Shown here piece after piece: positions 19,165-27,445 of a stretch of DNA of 64,000 nucleotides (within the stretch, counting starts at the first letter, position 1; every line of letters begins with the position of its first letter). The notes beneath the pieces were generated by a model, which worked only from the letters and a program-made list of their open reading frames with translations, was not told the origin of the DNA and ran no database searches. The DNA comes from Aquabacterium sp. (GTDB lineage: Bacteria; Pseudomonadota; Gammaproteobacteria; Burkholderiales; Burkholderiaceae_C), in NCBI GenBank assembly GCA_023266355.1, contig JAHFQM010000002.1:558001-622000 (forward strand), written 5' to 3'. The translations under genes were made by a program, and so were the position numbers.

Positions 19165-20088
19165 ATGCCCGTCGCCTTCGAAACCGATCACACGAGCGCC
19201 CTTGCGCCCCACGCCGAGGCTGGCACACCCGCCGCCTGCGCCGCCGGAGAAGGCCTGCGCATCGGCGTGTTCGACTCCGGCCTGGGCGGGCTGTCCGTGT
19301 TGCGCGCCTTGCGGGCGCAAATGCCCTCAGCCGCCCTGCTGTACGTGGCCGACTCGGGGCATGCACCTTACGGCGAACGGGACGATGCCTTCATCCAGGC
19401 GCGGTCCGAACACATCAGCGACTTCCTCGTCCACCAGGACGTGGATGCCATCGTCGTGGCCTGCAACACGGCCACGGCAGCGGCCATCCACCGACTGCGC
19501 ACGCGCTGCGGCGACCTGCCCGTGATCGGCGTGGAGCCCGGCGTCAAGCCCGCGGTCGCCATGTCCGCATCCAAGCGGGTCGGCGTGCTGGCCACACCCG
19601 GCACATTGGGAAGCCTGAAATTTCGCCACTTGGTGGAACAGCATGGTCAGGGCGCACACCTGGTGTTGCAGGCCTGCCCAGGCCTGGCCCGCGAGATCGA
19701 ATCCGGCGAACTCGACACCCCTGTGCTGCGAGAGATGGTCGCGCGCTTCTGCGCCCCCCTGCGCGAGGCCCAGGTGGACACCGTCGTGCTGGGATGCACC
19801 CATTACCCCTTCGTGGCGCCGCTGATCCAGACAGAACTGGGCCCGGGCGTGCACATCGTGGACACGGCGCACGCGGTGGCCCAACACACCCAGCGGGTGT
19901 GCGCGAGACGCGGGGGCTCCGTGGGGCCGAGGCATGACGCACACGAGCCCACGCAGGCACCCGTGCCGCCAGCGCCACCCGTGTTGTCGGGAGACACCCG
20001 CTTGTGGAGCAGCGCCAACCCGCAGCACCTGCAGCGCGTGGCTCAAGCCTGGCTGGGGCTGAACGCTGTGGCGACGGCCCTGCCCTGA
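19165..20088 (+). CDS. murI: Glutamate racemase
   Basis: MurI makes D-glutamate for peptidoglycan. The 307-residue protein contains the family motifs [30 protein letters not shown], the two catalytic cysteine regions [13 protein letters not shown] and [12 protein letters not shown], and [10 protein letters not shown]. About 25 non-conserved residues precede the first motif. The C-terminal end has a Pro/Ala-rich insert after RVCARRGGS. The ATG at 19165 is the better start; a TTG two codons earlier is possible. It is divergent from etfB. Confidence 0.95.
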   Translation: MPVAFETDHTSALAPHAEAGTPAACAAGEGLRIGVFDSGLGGLSVLRALRAQMPSAALLYVADSGHAPYGERDDAFIQARSEHISDFLVHQDVDAIVVACNTATAAAIHRLRTRCGDLPVIGVEPGVKPAVAMSASKRVGVLATPGTLGSLKFRHLVEQHGQGAHLVLQACPGLAREIESGELDTPVLREMVARFCAPLREAQVDTVVLGCTHYPFVAPLIQTELGPGVHIVDTAHAVAQHTQRVCARRGGSVGPRHDAHEPTQAPVPPAPPVLSGDTRLWSSANPQHLQRVAQAWLGLNAVATALP

Positions 20089-20144
20089 GCAGGCCGAGCC
20101 CGCATCAGGCTGCAGCCCGCGTGGCACTGTGGCCAACCCAAAAG

Positions 20145-20180
20145 AAAAAAGCCCCTCGCGGTGACGCGAAGGGCTTTTTC
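20145..20180. terminator. Bidirectional terminator between murI and the tRNA genes
   Basis: AAAAAAGCCC...GGGCTTTTT hairpin with inner CTCGCG/CGCGA stem and GTGA loop. It has an A tract on the left and a T tract on the right, so it can end murI (plus) and the tRNA-Gly/tRNA-Cys transcript (minus). Confidence 0.85.
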
Positions 20181-20181
20181 T

Positions 20182-20255
20182 TGGAGGCGCGGTCCGGAGT
20201 CGAACCGGACTAACCGGATTTGCAATCCGGGGCATAACCGCTTTGCTACCGCGCC
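20182..20255 (-). tRNA. tRNA-Cys (anticodon GCA)
   Basis: A 74-nt cloverleaf with encoded CCA: 7-bp acceptor stem GGCGCGG/CCGCGCC, anticodon arm CGGATTGCAAATCCG with GCA, and T arm around GGTTCGACTCC. It lies downstream of tRNA-Gly on the same strand, with a hairpin between them. Confidence 0.97.
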
Positions 20256-20285
20256 AATCGGTTGCCACAGGCTTTCGCCTGCTTG

Positions 20286-20320
20286 AAAAAAGGGAAGCCT
20301 GGTCAACCGGGCTTCCCTTT
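20286..20320 (-). terminator. Hairpin with T tract after first tRNA-Gly
   Basis: AAAGGGAAGCC pairs with GGCTTCCCTTT across a 10-nt loop, with six Ts on the minus-strand 3' side. A near-copy follows the second tRNA-Gly at 20810-20838. Confidence 0.75.
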
Positions 20321-20326
20321 GAAATG

Positions 20327-20402
20327 TGGAGCGGGATAAGAGACTCGAACTCTCGACCTATACCTTGGCAAGGTATCGCTCTACCAACTGAGCTAATCCC
20401 GC
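20327..20402 (-). tRNA. tRNA-Gly (anticodon GCC), copy 1
   Basis: A 76-nt cloverleaf with encoded CCA: acceptor GCGGGAT/ATCCCGC, D arm with AGCTCAGTTGGTAGAGC, anticodon arm ACCTTGCCAAGGT with GCC, and T arm GAGAGTTCGAGTCTCT. Identical in sequence to the copy at 20846-20921. Confidence 0.97.
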
Positions 20403-20500
20403 ATGTGTTGCCGCACTCAAAGAAAATCAAAGAACGACTGCAACGATTCGCTTGACTTGCGTCTTGATCACGTCGGGTATTGTGATCAGCGAAGACCAAT

Positions 20501-20529
20501 AATGTACATCGATTTTGAGCGATTGGCAA
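20501..20529 (-). promoter_or_regulatory. Promoter of tRNA-Gly copy 1
   Basis: Minus-strand TTGCCA and TACATT separated by 17 bp. The spacer part GCTCAAAATCGATG and the downstream GTCTTCGCTGATCAC recur at the second tRNA-Gly, so promoter and gene were duplicated together. Confidence 0.65.
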
Positions 20530-20653
20530 GGTGTTGCGCATTTTCATCACCTGCAGCGCCCTGACAACACCCAAGGCAAGCAGACCGACTCAGCCCTGCC
20601 GCAGCAGTCTCACCACGACAGGCCATGCATCACCCGGCTTACACTGCCGCCAG

Positions 20654-20742
20654 GCCCCGATGGTGAAATCGGTAGACACAGCGGACTTAAAATCCGCCGC
20701 CACCAACATGGCGTGCCGGTTCAAGTCCGGCTCGGGGCACCA
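20654..20742 (+). tRNA. tRNA-Leu (anticodon UAA)
   Basis: An 89-nt class II tRNA with long variable arm and encoded CCA: acceptor GCCCCGA/TCGGGGC, anticodon arm GCGGACTTAAAATCCGC with TAA, T arm CCGGTTCAAGTCCGG. It is the only tRNA of this cluster on the plus strand. A TACACT box at 20640-20645 would start the transcript almost at the mature 5' end. Confidence 0.97.
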
Positions 20743-20809
20743 ACGCCACATGCAGCAGCCGCGTGCCTGCAGCCAAGCCGCCGGAGACCACAAATCGGAC
20801 CCACCATGC

Positions 20810-20838
20810 AAAAAGGGAAGCCTTTTCAGGCTTCCCTT
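20810..20838 (-). terminator. Hairpin with T tract after second tRNA-Gly
   Basis: AAGGGAAGCC pairs with GGCTTCCCTT around TTTTCA, with five Ts on the minus-strand 3' side. It is closely similar to the hairpin at 20286-20320, and faces the end of tRNA-Leu(UAA). Confidence 0.75.
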
Positions 20839-20845
20839 CGCAATT

Positions 20846-20921
20846 TGGAGCGGGATAAGAGACTCGAACTCTCGACCTATACCTTGGCAAGGTATCGCTC
20901 TACCAACTGAGCTAATCCCGC
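20846..20921 (-). tRNA. tRNA-Gly (anticodon GCC), copy 2
   Basis: Identical 76-nt tRNA-Gly(GCC) with encoded CCA. Flanked by the same type of terminator (20810-20838) and promoter (20977-21006) as copy 1. Confidence 0.97.
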
Positions 20922-20976
20922 ATCGCCTTCACTGTTTGTGAATCACTGTTTGGTGCAGTGATCAGCGAAGACTTGA

Positions 20977-21006
20977 ACTGTACATCGTTTTTGAGCATCA
21001 GGTCAA
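20977..21006 (-). promoter_or_regulatory. Promoter of tRNA-Gly copy 2
   Basis: Minus-strand TTGACC and TACAGT separated by 18 bp. Shares GCTCAAAA-CGATGTACA and CTTCGCTGATCAC with the promoter of copy 1. Confidence 0.65.
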
Positions 21007-21028
21007 GTGCCGCGCATTATTTTTGGCG

Positions 21029-21070
21029 GTGTGGTCCAAACGCATCATGCATGAAGTCGTTTGGCCACAC
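21029..21070. other. Strong stem-loop between lon and the tRNA-Gly promoter
   Basis: GTGTGG-CCAAACG pairs with CGTTTGG-CCACAC with one bulged base. The 15-nt loop contains ATGCAT. It lies 21 bp beyond the lon stop codon. There is no T tract on either side, so it may protect the lon mRNA 3' end or act as a factor-assisted stop. Confidence 0.55.
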
Positions 21071-21090
21071 TGTCAAAACCAAGCTCTGCC

Positions 21091-23523
21091 TCAGTGCTTG
21101 AGCAACTCGGCAGGGCCTGTGCCAGCGGCTGGCGTGGAGGCGGCCGCATCCGGCTTGGCCTCGACCTTGGGCTCCTCATCGGGCAAAGCCTGCGGCTGAC
21201 GCTCCAGCGCCACTTCGAGCACCTTGTCGATCCACTTGACCGGCACGATCTCGATCTGGCCCTTCACGTTCTCGGGGATCTCGGCGAGGTCCTTGACGTT
21301 CTCTTCCGGGATCAGCACCGTCTTGATGCCGCCCCGGTGGGCCGCCAGCAACTTCTCCTTCAGACCACCGATGGCCGTGACCTCGCCGCGCAGCGTGATC
21401 TCACCTGTCATGGCCACGTCCGCACGCACCGGGATGCCCGTCAACGCCGACACGAAGGCCGTCGTCATGGCCGCACCCGCGCTGGGGCCGTCCTTGGGCG
21501 TCGCGCCATCGGGCACGTGGATGTGGATGTCGCGCTTCTCAAACATGTCGTCGGTGATGCCCAGGCGGCGTGCGCGCGAACGCACCACCGAACGGGCCGC
21601 TTCGACCGATTCCTTCATCACGTCGCCCAGCTGGCCGGTGCGGATGATGTTGCCCTTGCCCGGCATGACCGCGGCTTCGATGGTCAGCAGGTCGCCGCCC
21701 ACTTCCGTCCACGCCAAGCCCACGACCTGACCGACCTGGTTTTCCTTGGTGGCTTCGCCGTAGCTGTACTTGCGCACGCCCAGGAAGTCATTGAGGTTCT
21801 CGTCGGTCACCACGACCTTGTCGGTGAACTGCTTGAGCGCGATGCCCTTGATCGTCTTGCGGCAGATCTTGGAGACTTCGCGTTCCAGCGAGCGCACGCC
21901 AGCCTCGCGGGTGTAGTAACGGATGATGCCGCGGATGGCGCTTTCAGCGATTTCCAGCTCACCGTCCTTGACGCCGTTGTTCTTGATCTGCTTGGGCAGC
22001 AGGTAGGTCTGGACGATGTGCACCTTCTCGTCTTCGGTGTAGCCGGCCAGGCGGATCACTTCCATCCGGTCCAGCAGCGCAGGCGGGATGTTCAGCGAGT
22101 TCGACGTGGCCACGAACATCACATCGGACAGGTCGAAATCGACCTCGATGTAGTGGTCACCGAAGGTGTGGTTTTGCTCAGGGTCGAGCACTTCCAGCAA
22201 CGCCGAGGACGGGTCGCCACGGAAATCCATGCCCAGCTTGTCGATCTCGTCCAGCAGGAACAACGGGTTGCGCACGCCAACCTTGCTCAGGCTCTGCAAC
22301 ACCTTGCCCGGCATGGAGCCGATGTAGGTGCGGCGGTGGCCACGGATCTCGGCTTCGTCGCGCACGCCGCCCAAGGCCATGCGCACGAACTTGCGTCCGG
22401 TGGCGCGGGCGATCGACTGGCCCAGCGAGGTCTTGCCGACGCCAGGAGGGCCGACCAGGCACAGGATGGGCGCCTTGACCTTGTCCACGCGTTGCTGGAC
22501 AGCAAGATATTCAAGGATGCGTTCCTTGACCTTGTCGAGGCCGTAGTGCTCTTCGTTGAGCACTTCCTCGGCCAGGGCCAGGTCGTGCTTGACCTTGGAC
22601 TTCTTGCTCCAGGGCAGGTTGACCAGGGTCTCGATGTAGTTGCGCACCACCGTGGCCTCGGCCGACATGGGCGACATCAGCTTGAGCTTCTTGAACTCGG
22701 CATCGACCTTCTTGCGCGCCTCTTTGGGCATGCGGGCCGATTCGATCTTCTTGGCGATTTCTTCGAGGTCAGCGCCCTCCTCGCCCTCGCCGAGCTCCTT
22801 CTGGATGGCCTTGACCTGCTCGTTGAGGTAGTACTCGCGCTGCGACTTCTCCATCTGGCGCTTGACACGGCCACGGATGCGCTTTTCGACCTGGAGGATG
22901 TCGACTTCGTGCTCCAGCAGCTCGAGCAGCTTTTCCAGGCGGGCAGAGACCGAGAACAGGTCCAGCACGGCCTGCTTGGCTTCGAGCTTGAGCGGCAGGT
23001 GGGCGGCGATGGTGTCGGCCAGGCGGCCCGCATCGTCGATGCCGGAGATCGAGGTGAGGATCTCGGGCGGGATCTTCTTGTTGAGCTTGACGTACTGGTC
23101 GAACTGCTGCGTCACGGCGCGGCGCAAAGCTTCGACTTCGGGCGTGATGTCGCCTTCGGGCTGCACGGGCACGGCCACCGAGGTGAAGAACTCACCGCTG
23201 TCGTCGATGGACTGGGTGTTGGCGCGCTGCACGCCTTCGACCAGCACCTTCACGGTGCCGTCGGGCAGCTTCAGCATCTGCAGGATGCTGGAGACGCAGC
23301 CGATGTCGAACATGTCCTCCGCCTTGGGCTCGTCCTTGCCGGCGGCCTTCTGGGCCACGAGCATGATCTGGCGACCGGACTCCATGGCGGATTCCAGGGC
23401 CTTGATGGACTTGGGGCGCCCCACGAACAGCGGGATCACCATGTGCGGGAAGACCACGACATCGCGCAGCGGCAGCAGCGGCAACGTGATGGGATCGGAA
23501 GGAAGAATGGGGTGTCCAGACAT
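21091..23523 (-). CDS. lon: ATP-dependent protease Lon
   Basis: Lon is a cytoplasmic hexameric AAA+ protease that degrades misfolded and regulatory proteins. The 810-residue protein has an N-terminal substrate domain ([23 protein letters not shown]), a coiled-coil middle, Walker [10 protein letters not shown], Walker [13 protein letters not shown], and a C-terminal protease domain with the Ser-Lys dyad: S681 in [11 protein letters not shown] and K724 in GGLKEK. After the protease domain an Ala/Pro-rich tail of about 25 residues extends the protein. It is the last gene of the tig-clpP-clpX-lon cluster, 102 bp after clpX. The start MSGHPILPS is chosen over one ten codons upstream. Confidence 0.97.
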   Translation of the reverse strand: MSGHPILPSDPITLPLLPLRDVVVFPHMVIPLFVGRPKSIKALESAMESGRQIMLVAQKAAGKDEPKAEDMFDIGCVSSILQMLKLPDGTVKVLVEGVQRANTQSIDDSGEFFTSVAVPVQPEGDITPEVEALRRAVTQQFDQYVKLNKKIPPEILTSISGIDDAGRLADTIAAHLPLKLEAKQAVLDLFSVSARLEKLLELLEHEVDILQVEKRIRGRVKRQMEKSQREYYLNEQVKAIQKELGEGEEGADLEEIAKKIESARMPKEARKKVDAEFKKLKLMSPMSAEATVVRNYIETLVNLPWSKKSKVKHDLALAEEVLNEEHYGLDKVKERILEYLAVQQRVDKVKAPILCLVGPPGVGKTSLGQSIARATGRKFVRMALGGVRDEAEIRGHRRTYIGSMPGKVLQSLSKVGVRNPLFLLDEIDKLGMDFRGDPSSALLEVLDPEQNHTFGDHYIEVDFDLSDVMFVATSNSLNIPPALLDRMEVIRLAGYTEDEKVHIVQTYLLPKQIKNNGVKDGELEIAESAIRGIIRYYTREAGVRSLEREVSKICRKTIKGIALKQFTDKVVVTDENLNDFLGVRKYSYGEATKENQVGQVVGLAWTEVGGDLLTIEAAVMPGKGNIIRTGQLGDVMKESVEAARSVVRSRARRLGITDDMFEKRDIHIHVPDGATPKDGPSAGAAMTTAFVSALTGIPVRADVAMTGEITLRGEVTAIGGLKEKLLAAHRGGIKTVLIPEENVKDLAEIPENVKGQIEIVPVKWIDKVLEVALERQPQALPDEEPKVEAKPDAAASTPAAGTGPAELLKH

Positions 23524-23625
23524 TTTGGGCTCACTTTCTCTGAAGACCACGTGGGGCCTCAGGGGAGAAACACAAGGGCACCGTGATACCTGTCAGCGGT
23601 GCCCCACAGAGCGCATCAAGAGCGC

Positions 23626-24903
23626 TCAGGCACTGGCCTTGGCCTGTTCCCGGTACACCAGCAATGGCTTGGCGTTTTCTTCGATGGTGGATTCGTCCAG
23701 CACGACTTTCTGCACGCCCTCCTGAGTGGGGAGTTCAAACATGGTGTCCAGCAGCGATTGCTCCAGGATGGAGCGCAGGCCACGGGCACCGGTCTTGCGC
23801 GCCAGCGCCTTGCGGGCGATGGCACCCAGGGCGGCCGGCCGGATTTCCAGCTCGACGCCGTCCATGTTCAACAGCTGACCGTACTGCTTGATCAGCGCGT
23901 TCTTGGGCTCGGTCAGGATGCGCACCAGGGCATCTTCGGTCAGCTCGCCGAGGGTCGCAACCACCGGCAAGCGGCCCACCAGCTCGGGGATGAGACCGAA
24001 CTTGATGATGTCCTCGGGCTCGACCTCGCGGAAGACCTCGCCGACCTTGCGATCTTCCTTGCTCTGCACCTCGGCACCGAAGCCGATGCCGGATTTGACC
24101 GAGCGGTTCTGGATGACCTTTTCCAGGCCATCGAAAGCACCGCCGCAGATGAACAGGATGTTGGTCGTGTCGATCTGCAGGAAGTCCTGGTTCGGGTGCT
24201 TGCGGCCGCCTTGCGGGGGCACCGAGGCCATCGTGCCTTCGATGAGCTTGAGCAGGGCCTGCTGCACGCCCTCGCCCGACACGTCGCGCGTGATGGACGG
24301 GTTGTCAGACTTGCGCGAGATCTTGTCGATTTCGTCGATGTAGACGATGCCGCGCTGGGCCTTCTCGACCTCGTAATTGCAGTTCTGCAGCAGCTTCTGG
24401 ATGATGTTTTCGACGTCTTCGCCCACGTAGCCGGCTTCGGTCAGCGTGGTGGCATCGGCGATCACGAAAGGCACGTTCAGCAGGCGGGCCAGGGTCTGCG
24501 CGAGCAGCGTCTTGCCGGAGCCCGTGGGGCCGATCAGCAGGATGTTGGACTTGGAGAGCTCGACTTCGCCCTTCTTGCCTTCGCCGGCGCCCATGTGCTT
24601 GAGGCGCTTGTAGTGGTTGTAGACCGCCACCGACAGCGTGCGCTTGGCCGTGTCCTGGCCGATGACGTACTGGTCCAGGCTGGATTTGATTTCCGCCGGG
24701 GTGGGCAGGTCACCGCGCGAGGGCTTGGCCTGCTCCGACTCGGCCGCGACCTCGTCACGGATGATGTCGTTGCACAGCTCAATGCACTCGTCGCAAATGA
24801 AAACGGACGGGCCGGCGATGAGTTTCTTGACCTCGTGCTGGCTCTTTCCGCAGAAAGAGCAGTAGAGGATTTTTTCGCTGGAAGAGCCTTTTTTCTCGGG
24901 CAT
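23626..24903 (-). CDS. clpX: ClpX ATPase subunit of ClpXP protease
   Basis: ClpX unfolds tagged proteins and feeds them to ClpP. The 425-residue protein has the N-terminal zinc-binding domain with four cysteines (CSFCGKS and CDECIELC), Walker [24 protein letters not shown], Walker [12 protein letters not shown], the pore loop [13 protein letters not shown], and [13 protein letters not shown] ahead of sensor [12 protein letters not shown]. The IGF loop that docks on ClpP is visible as SGIGFGA. It is 67 bp downstream of clpP. Confidence 0.97.
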   Translation of the reverse strand: MPEKKGSSSEKILYCSFCGKSQHEVKKLIAGPSVFICDECIELCNDIIRDEVAAESEQAKPSRGDLPTPAEIKSSLDQYVIGQDTAKRTLSVAVYNHYKRLKHMGAGEGKKGEVELSKSNILLIGPTGSGKTLLAQTLARLLNVPFVIADATTLTEAGYVGEDVENIIQKLLQNCNYEVEKAQRGIVYIDEIDKISRKSDNPSITRDVSGEGVQQALLKLIEGTMASVPPQGGRKHPNQDFLQIDTTNILFICGGAFDGLEKVIQNRSVKSGIGFGAEVQSKEDRKVGEVFREVEPEDIIKFGLIPELVGRLPVVATLGELTEDALVRILTEPKNALIKQYGQLLNMDGVELEIRPAALGAIARKALARKTGARGLRSILEQSLLDTMFELPTQEGVQKVVLDESTIEENAKPLLVYREQAKASA

Positions 24904-24970
24904 GGTGCGGCCTGTCAGGGTGTCGGCAAGGTGTGGAAAGATCATAGCGCCGGCGGCGCCACGCTCGCCG

Positions 24971-25579
24971 TCAGGCGCGCTTTTCCAGCACCTTGTCGAT
25001 GAGTCCGTAGGTGGCGGCCTCTTCGGCCGTCATGTAGTAGTCGCGCTCGGTGTCGTTCTGGATCTTGTCCAGCGGCTGGCCCGAGCGCTCGGCCAGGATC
25101 TTGTTGAGCTGTTCGCGGGTTTTCAGGATCTCGCGGGCATGGATTTCGATGTCCGTGGCCTGACCCTGCGCGCCGCCCAGCGGCTGGTGGATCATGATCT
25201 TGCTGTTGGGCAGCGCGAAACGCTTGCCCTTGGCACCGGCCGACAGCAGGAAGGCGCCCATGGAGGCGGCCATGCCCATGCACAGCGTGGAGACGTCTGG
25301 CTTGATGAAGTTCATCGTGTCGAAGATCGACATGCCCGCGCTGACGCTGCCGCCCGGCGAGTTGATGTAGAACGAGATGTCCTTGTCGGGGTTCTCGCTC
25401 TCCAGGAAGAGCATCTGGGCGACCACGAGGTTGGCCGTGGCGTCGTTCACCGGGCCGACCAGGAAGATCACGCGCTCGCGCAGCAGGCGGCTGTAGATGT
25501 CGTAGGCGCGCTCACCGCGACCCGATTGTTCGATGACCATGGGCACCATGCCCAGGTTTTGGATGTCCAGTGCGCTCAT
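24971..25579 (-). CDS. clpP: ClpP protease subunit
   Basis: ClpP forms the 14-subunit proteolytic chamber for ClpX (and ClpA). The 202-residue protein carries the Ser-His-Asp triad S106 ([10 protein letters not shown]), H131 (IMIHQPLGG) and D180 (ERDYYM). The first 14 residues are probably a propeptide. AAGGA lies 6 nt before the ATG. A terminator-like hairpin stands between tig and clpP, so clpP may also have its own promoter. Confidence 0.97.
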   Translation of the reverse strand: MSALDIQNLGMVPMVIEQSGRGERAYDIYSRLLRERVIFLVGPVNDATANLVVAQMLFLESENPDKDISFYINSPGGSVSAGMSIFDTMNFIKPDVSTLCMGMAASMGAFLLSAGAKGKRFALPNSKIMIHQPLGGAQGQATDIEIHAREILKTREQLNKILAERSGQPLDKIQNDTERDYYMTAEEAATYGLIDKVLEKRA

Positions 25580-25754
25580 GTGCGTCCTTGTGGCGAAATC
25601 GAATGGATCAGGATGAATTCATTATGACGTGCGATCCGGGCACGTCGAAGGCTGGAAAAAGCGGCAGTCCACGGACGTCGTCTTTCCGTTGTTTGCGCGC
25701 ACAGCGGGAGAACCCGGCATAGGCCACGCTTTGGACATCTGGGGACGGTTGCAC

Positions 25755-25796
25755 AAAACAAAAGGCACCGGCATCCACTCGGGAATGCAGGTGCCT
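25755..25796 (-). terminator. Terminator-like hairpin between tig and clpP
   Basis: On the minus strand GAGGCACC pairs with GGTGCCTT, with an inner GCAT/ATGC stem, followed by TTTTGTTTTGT. It would stop or reduce transcription from tig into clpPX-lon. Confidence 0.7.
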
Positions 25797-25823
25797 CGGG
25801 GCTTGACGCAGATTTTGCCGTCA

Positions 25824-25844
25824 GACGCCGATCAGATCGGCGTC
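25824..25844. repeat. Perfect inverted repeat after tig
   Basis: A 21-nt inverted repeat GACGCCGATC-A-GATCGGCGTC, 20 bp past the tig stop. No T tract follows. It lies just before the terminator at 25755-25796, giving two tandem hairpins. Confidence 0.6.
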
Positions 25845-25864
25845 AAAAGCGGGACAAACCCAGA

Positions 25865-27187
25865 TCAGGCAGCGGCTTGCTGGCCCATCAGCTCTTCAAA
25901 GCCCATCACCTTGTCGGTGACCTTGGCCTTGGACAGCACGAAATCGGCGACGTTGCCTTCGATGACCACGGCTTCGACTTCGGCCATGCGTTGGCGGTCG
26001 CTCATGTACCAGGCCACCACTTGGGCGGGCTGTTCGTAGCTCTGGGCCAGTTCCTGGATGTGGGCTTGCAGCTGCTCGGGCTTGGCCTGCAGGTTGTTGG
26101 CCTTGACCAGCTCGGCCACGGTCAGGCCCAGGCGCACGCGGCGCTCGGCCTGGGGCTTGAACATCTCGGCGGGGATCGGGGCCTTGTCGGCGTCAGGGAT
26201 GCCACGGGCCTTCAGGTCGGCGCGGGCGCCTTCCAGCAGGCGGTCGCCTTCGGCGGCCACGAGAGACTGGGGCAGGTCGAAATCGACCAGCTTGAGCAGG
26301 GCTTCCATGGCGGCAGCCTTGTTGCGGGCGGCCACGCGGAACTTGACCTCGCGCTCCAGGTTGCGCTTGACGTCGGCGCGCAGGGCGTCCACGGTGCCAT
26401 CGGCCAGGCCCAGGGACTTGACGAAGTCCTCGGTCAGCTCGGGCAGGTTCTGCTGCTCGACCTTCTTGACGGTGACCAGGAAGTCGGCTTCCTTGCCGGC
26501 CACGTCCTTGCCGTGGTAATCCTCGGGGAAGGCCAGCGGGAAGGTCTTGGAGTCGCCGGTCTTCATGCCGCGAACAGCCTTCTCGAAGGCTTCGAGCATC
26601 TGGCCTTCGCCAACCAGGAACTGGAAGCCTTCGGCTTTGCCGCCCTCGAAGGGCACGCCGTCGATCTTGCCTTCGAAGTCGATGGTCACGCGGTCGCCAT
26701 CGACAGCGCCTTCGGCAGCGGGACGCTGGGCGAAGGTGCGGCGCTGCTTGCGCAGGATGTCGATGGTGCGGTCGATGGCCGCGTCGTTGACTTCGGCGGT
26801 GACGCGCTCGATTTCGGCACCCGACAGGTCAGCGATGCTGACTTCGGGGTAGACCTCGAAAACGGCGTCGAACTGCAGTTGGCCGTCGGTGGGCTCGCCT
26901 TCCTTTTCGGAAATGCGGGGCTGACCGGCAACGCGCAGTTGCGCTTGCTGGGCGGCTTCGGCAAACGCCTGGCCGACCTTGTCATTGATGACTTCGTACT
27001 GGACGGAATAGCCGTAACGCTGGGCCACGACGTTCAAGGGCACCTTGCCGGGACGGAAGCCGTCGGCCTTGGTGGTGCGGGCCAGCTTCTTGAGGCGGGC
27101 ATCGACTTCGTTCTTGAGGACGTCAGCTGCCAGCGACAGCGTGATGCGGCGCTCCAGCTTGTCGAGGGTCTCCACGGTGATCGCCAT
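25865..27187 (-). CDS. tig: Trigger factor
   Basis: Trigger factor is the ribosome-associated chaperone and prolyl isomerase that meets nascent chains at the tunnel exit. The 440-residue protein has the N-terminal ribosome-binding signature GFRPGKVP within TTKADGFRPGKVPLNVVAQRYG, a central FKBP domain (DRVTIDFEGKIDGVPFEGGKAEGFQFLVGEG, LAFPEDYHGKDVAGKEADF), and the long helical C-terminal domain. It is the first gene of the tig-clpP-clpX-lon cluster. tRNA-Leu(UAG) ends 41 bp upstream on the same strand with no terminator between, so cotranscription is likely. Confidence 0.97.
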   Translation of the reverse strand: MAITVETLDKLERRITLSLAADVLKNEVDARLKKLARTTKADGFRPGKVPLNVVAQRYGYSVQYEVINDKVGQAFAEAAQQAQLRVAGQPRISEKEGEPTDGQLQFDAVFEVYPEVSIADLSGAEIERVTAEVNDAAIDRTIDILRKQRRTFAQRPAAEGAVDGDRVTIDFEGKIDGVPFEGGKAEGFQFLVGEGQMLEAFEKAVRGMKTGDSKTFPLAFPEDYHGKDVAGKEADFLVTVKKVEQQNLPELTEDFVKSLGLADGTVDALRADVKRNLEREVKFRVAARNKAAAMEALLKLVDFDLPQSLVAAEGDRLLEGARADLKARGIPDADKAPIPAEMFKPQAERRVRLGLTVAELVKANNLQAKPEQLQAHIQELAQSYEQPAQVVAWYMSDRQRMAEVEAVVIEGNVADFVLSKAKVTDKVMGFEELMGQQAAA

Positions 27188-27228
27188 GATGTGAACTCTC
27201 AGAAATGGTGATAACAAAAACGCGTCTG

Positions 27229-27315
27229 TGGTGCGCGGGGGGGGACTCGAACCCCCACACCATCGCTGGCGTCAGGACCTAAACCTGGTGCGTCTACCAA
27301 TTTCGCCACCCGCGC
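27229..27315 (-). tRNA. tRNA-Leu (anticodon UAG)
   Basis: An 87-nt class II tRNA with encoded CCA: acceptor GCGCGGG/CCCGCGC, anticodon arm CCAGGTTTAGGTCCTGG-type with TAG, long variable arm CGCCAGCGATGGTG, and T arm GGGGGTTCGAGTCCCCC. It lies directly upstream of tig. Confidence 0.96.
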
Positions 27316-27324
27316 AGCAGACTG

Positions 27325-27373
27325 AAAAAAGCCCGGCGGCCTGATGGGCAGTGCTTGCCCCTCCTTGGCCGCC
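27325..27373 (-). terminator. Terminator hairpin directly ahead of tRNA-Leu(UAG)
   Basis: On the minus strand GGCGGCC pairs with GGCCGCC, with an inner GGGCA/TGCCC stem, followed by GGGCTTTTTT. It is a good intrinsic terminator for the RND pump gene (stop at 27446), but it ends only 9 bp from the tRNA 5' end. Confidence 0.75.
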
Positions 27374-27445
27374 GAACTGGCTGATTCGGTCGTAACCCGA
27401 GATTCTACCGCGCCAAAATTGCCAAACCGACGCGCGGGTGCCAAC

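Noticed and set aside
20440..21010. Repeated sequence near the tRNA-Gly genes as a mobile element
   Set aside because: The repeat is limited to promoter, tRNA and terminator; there are no transposase genes, terminal inverted repeats or target duplications.
21061..23586. Long plus-strand open frame (841 codons) opposite lon
   Set aside because: It lies antisense to a clearly conserved gene, and its His/Val/Leu-rich translation has no family likeness. GC-rich codon bias opens such frames.
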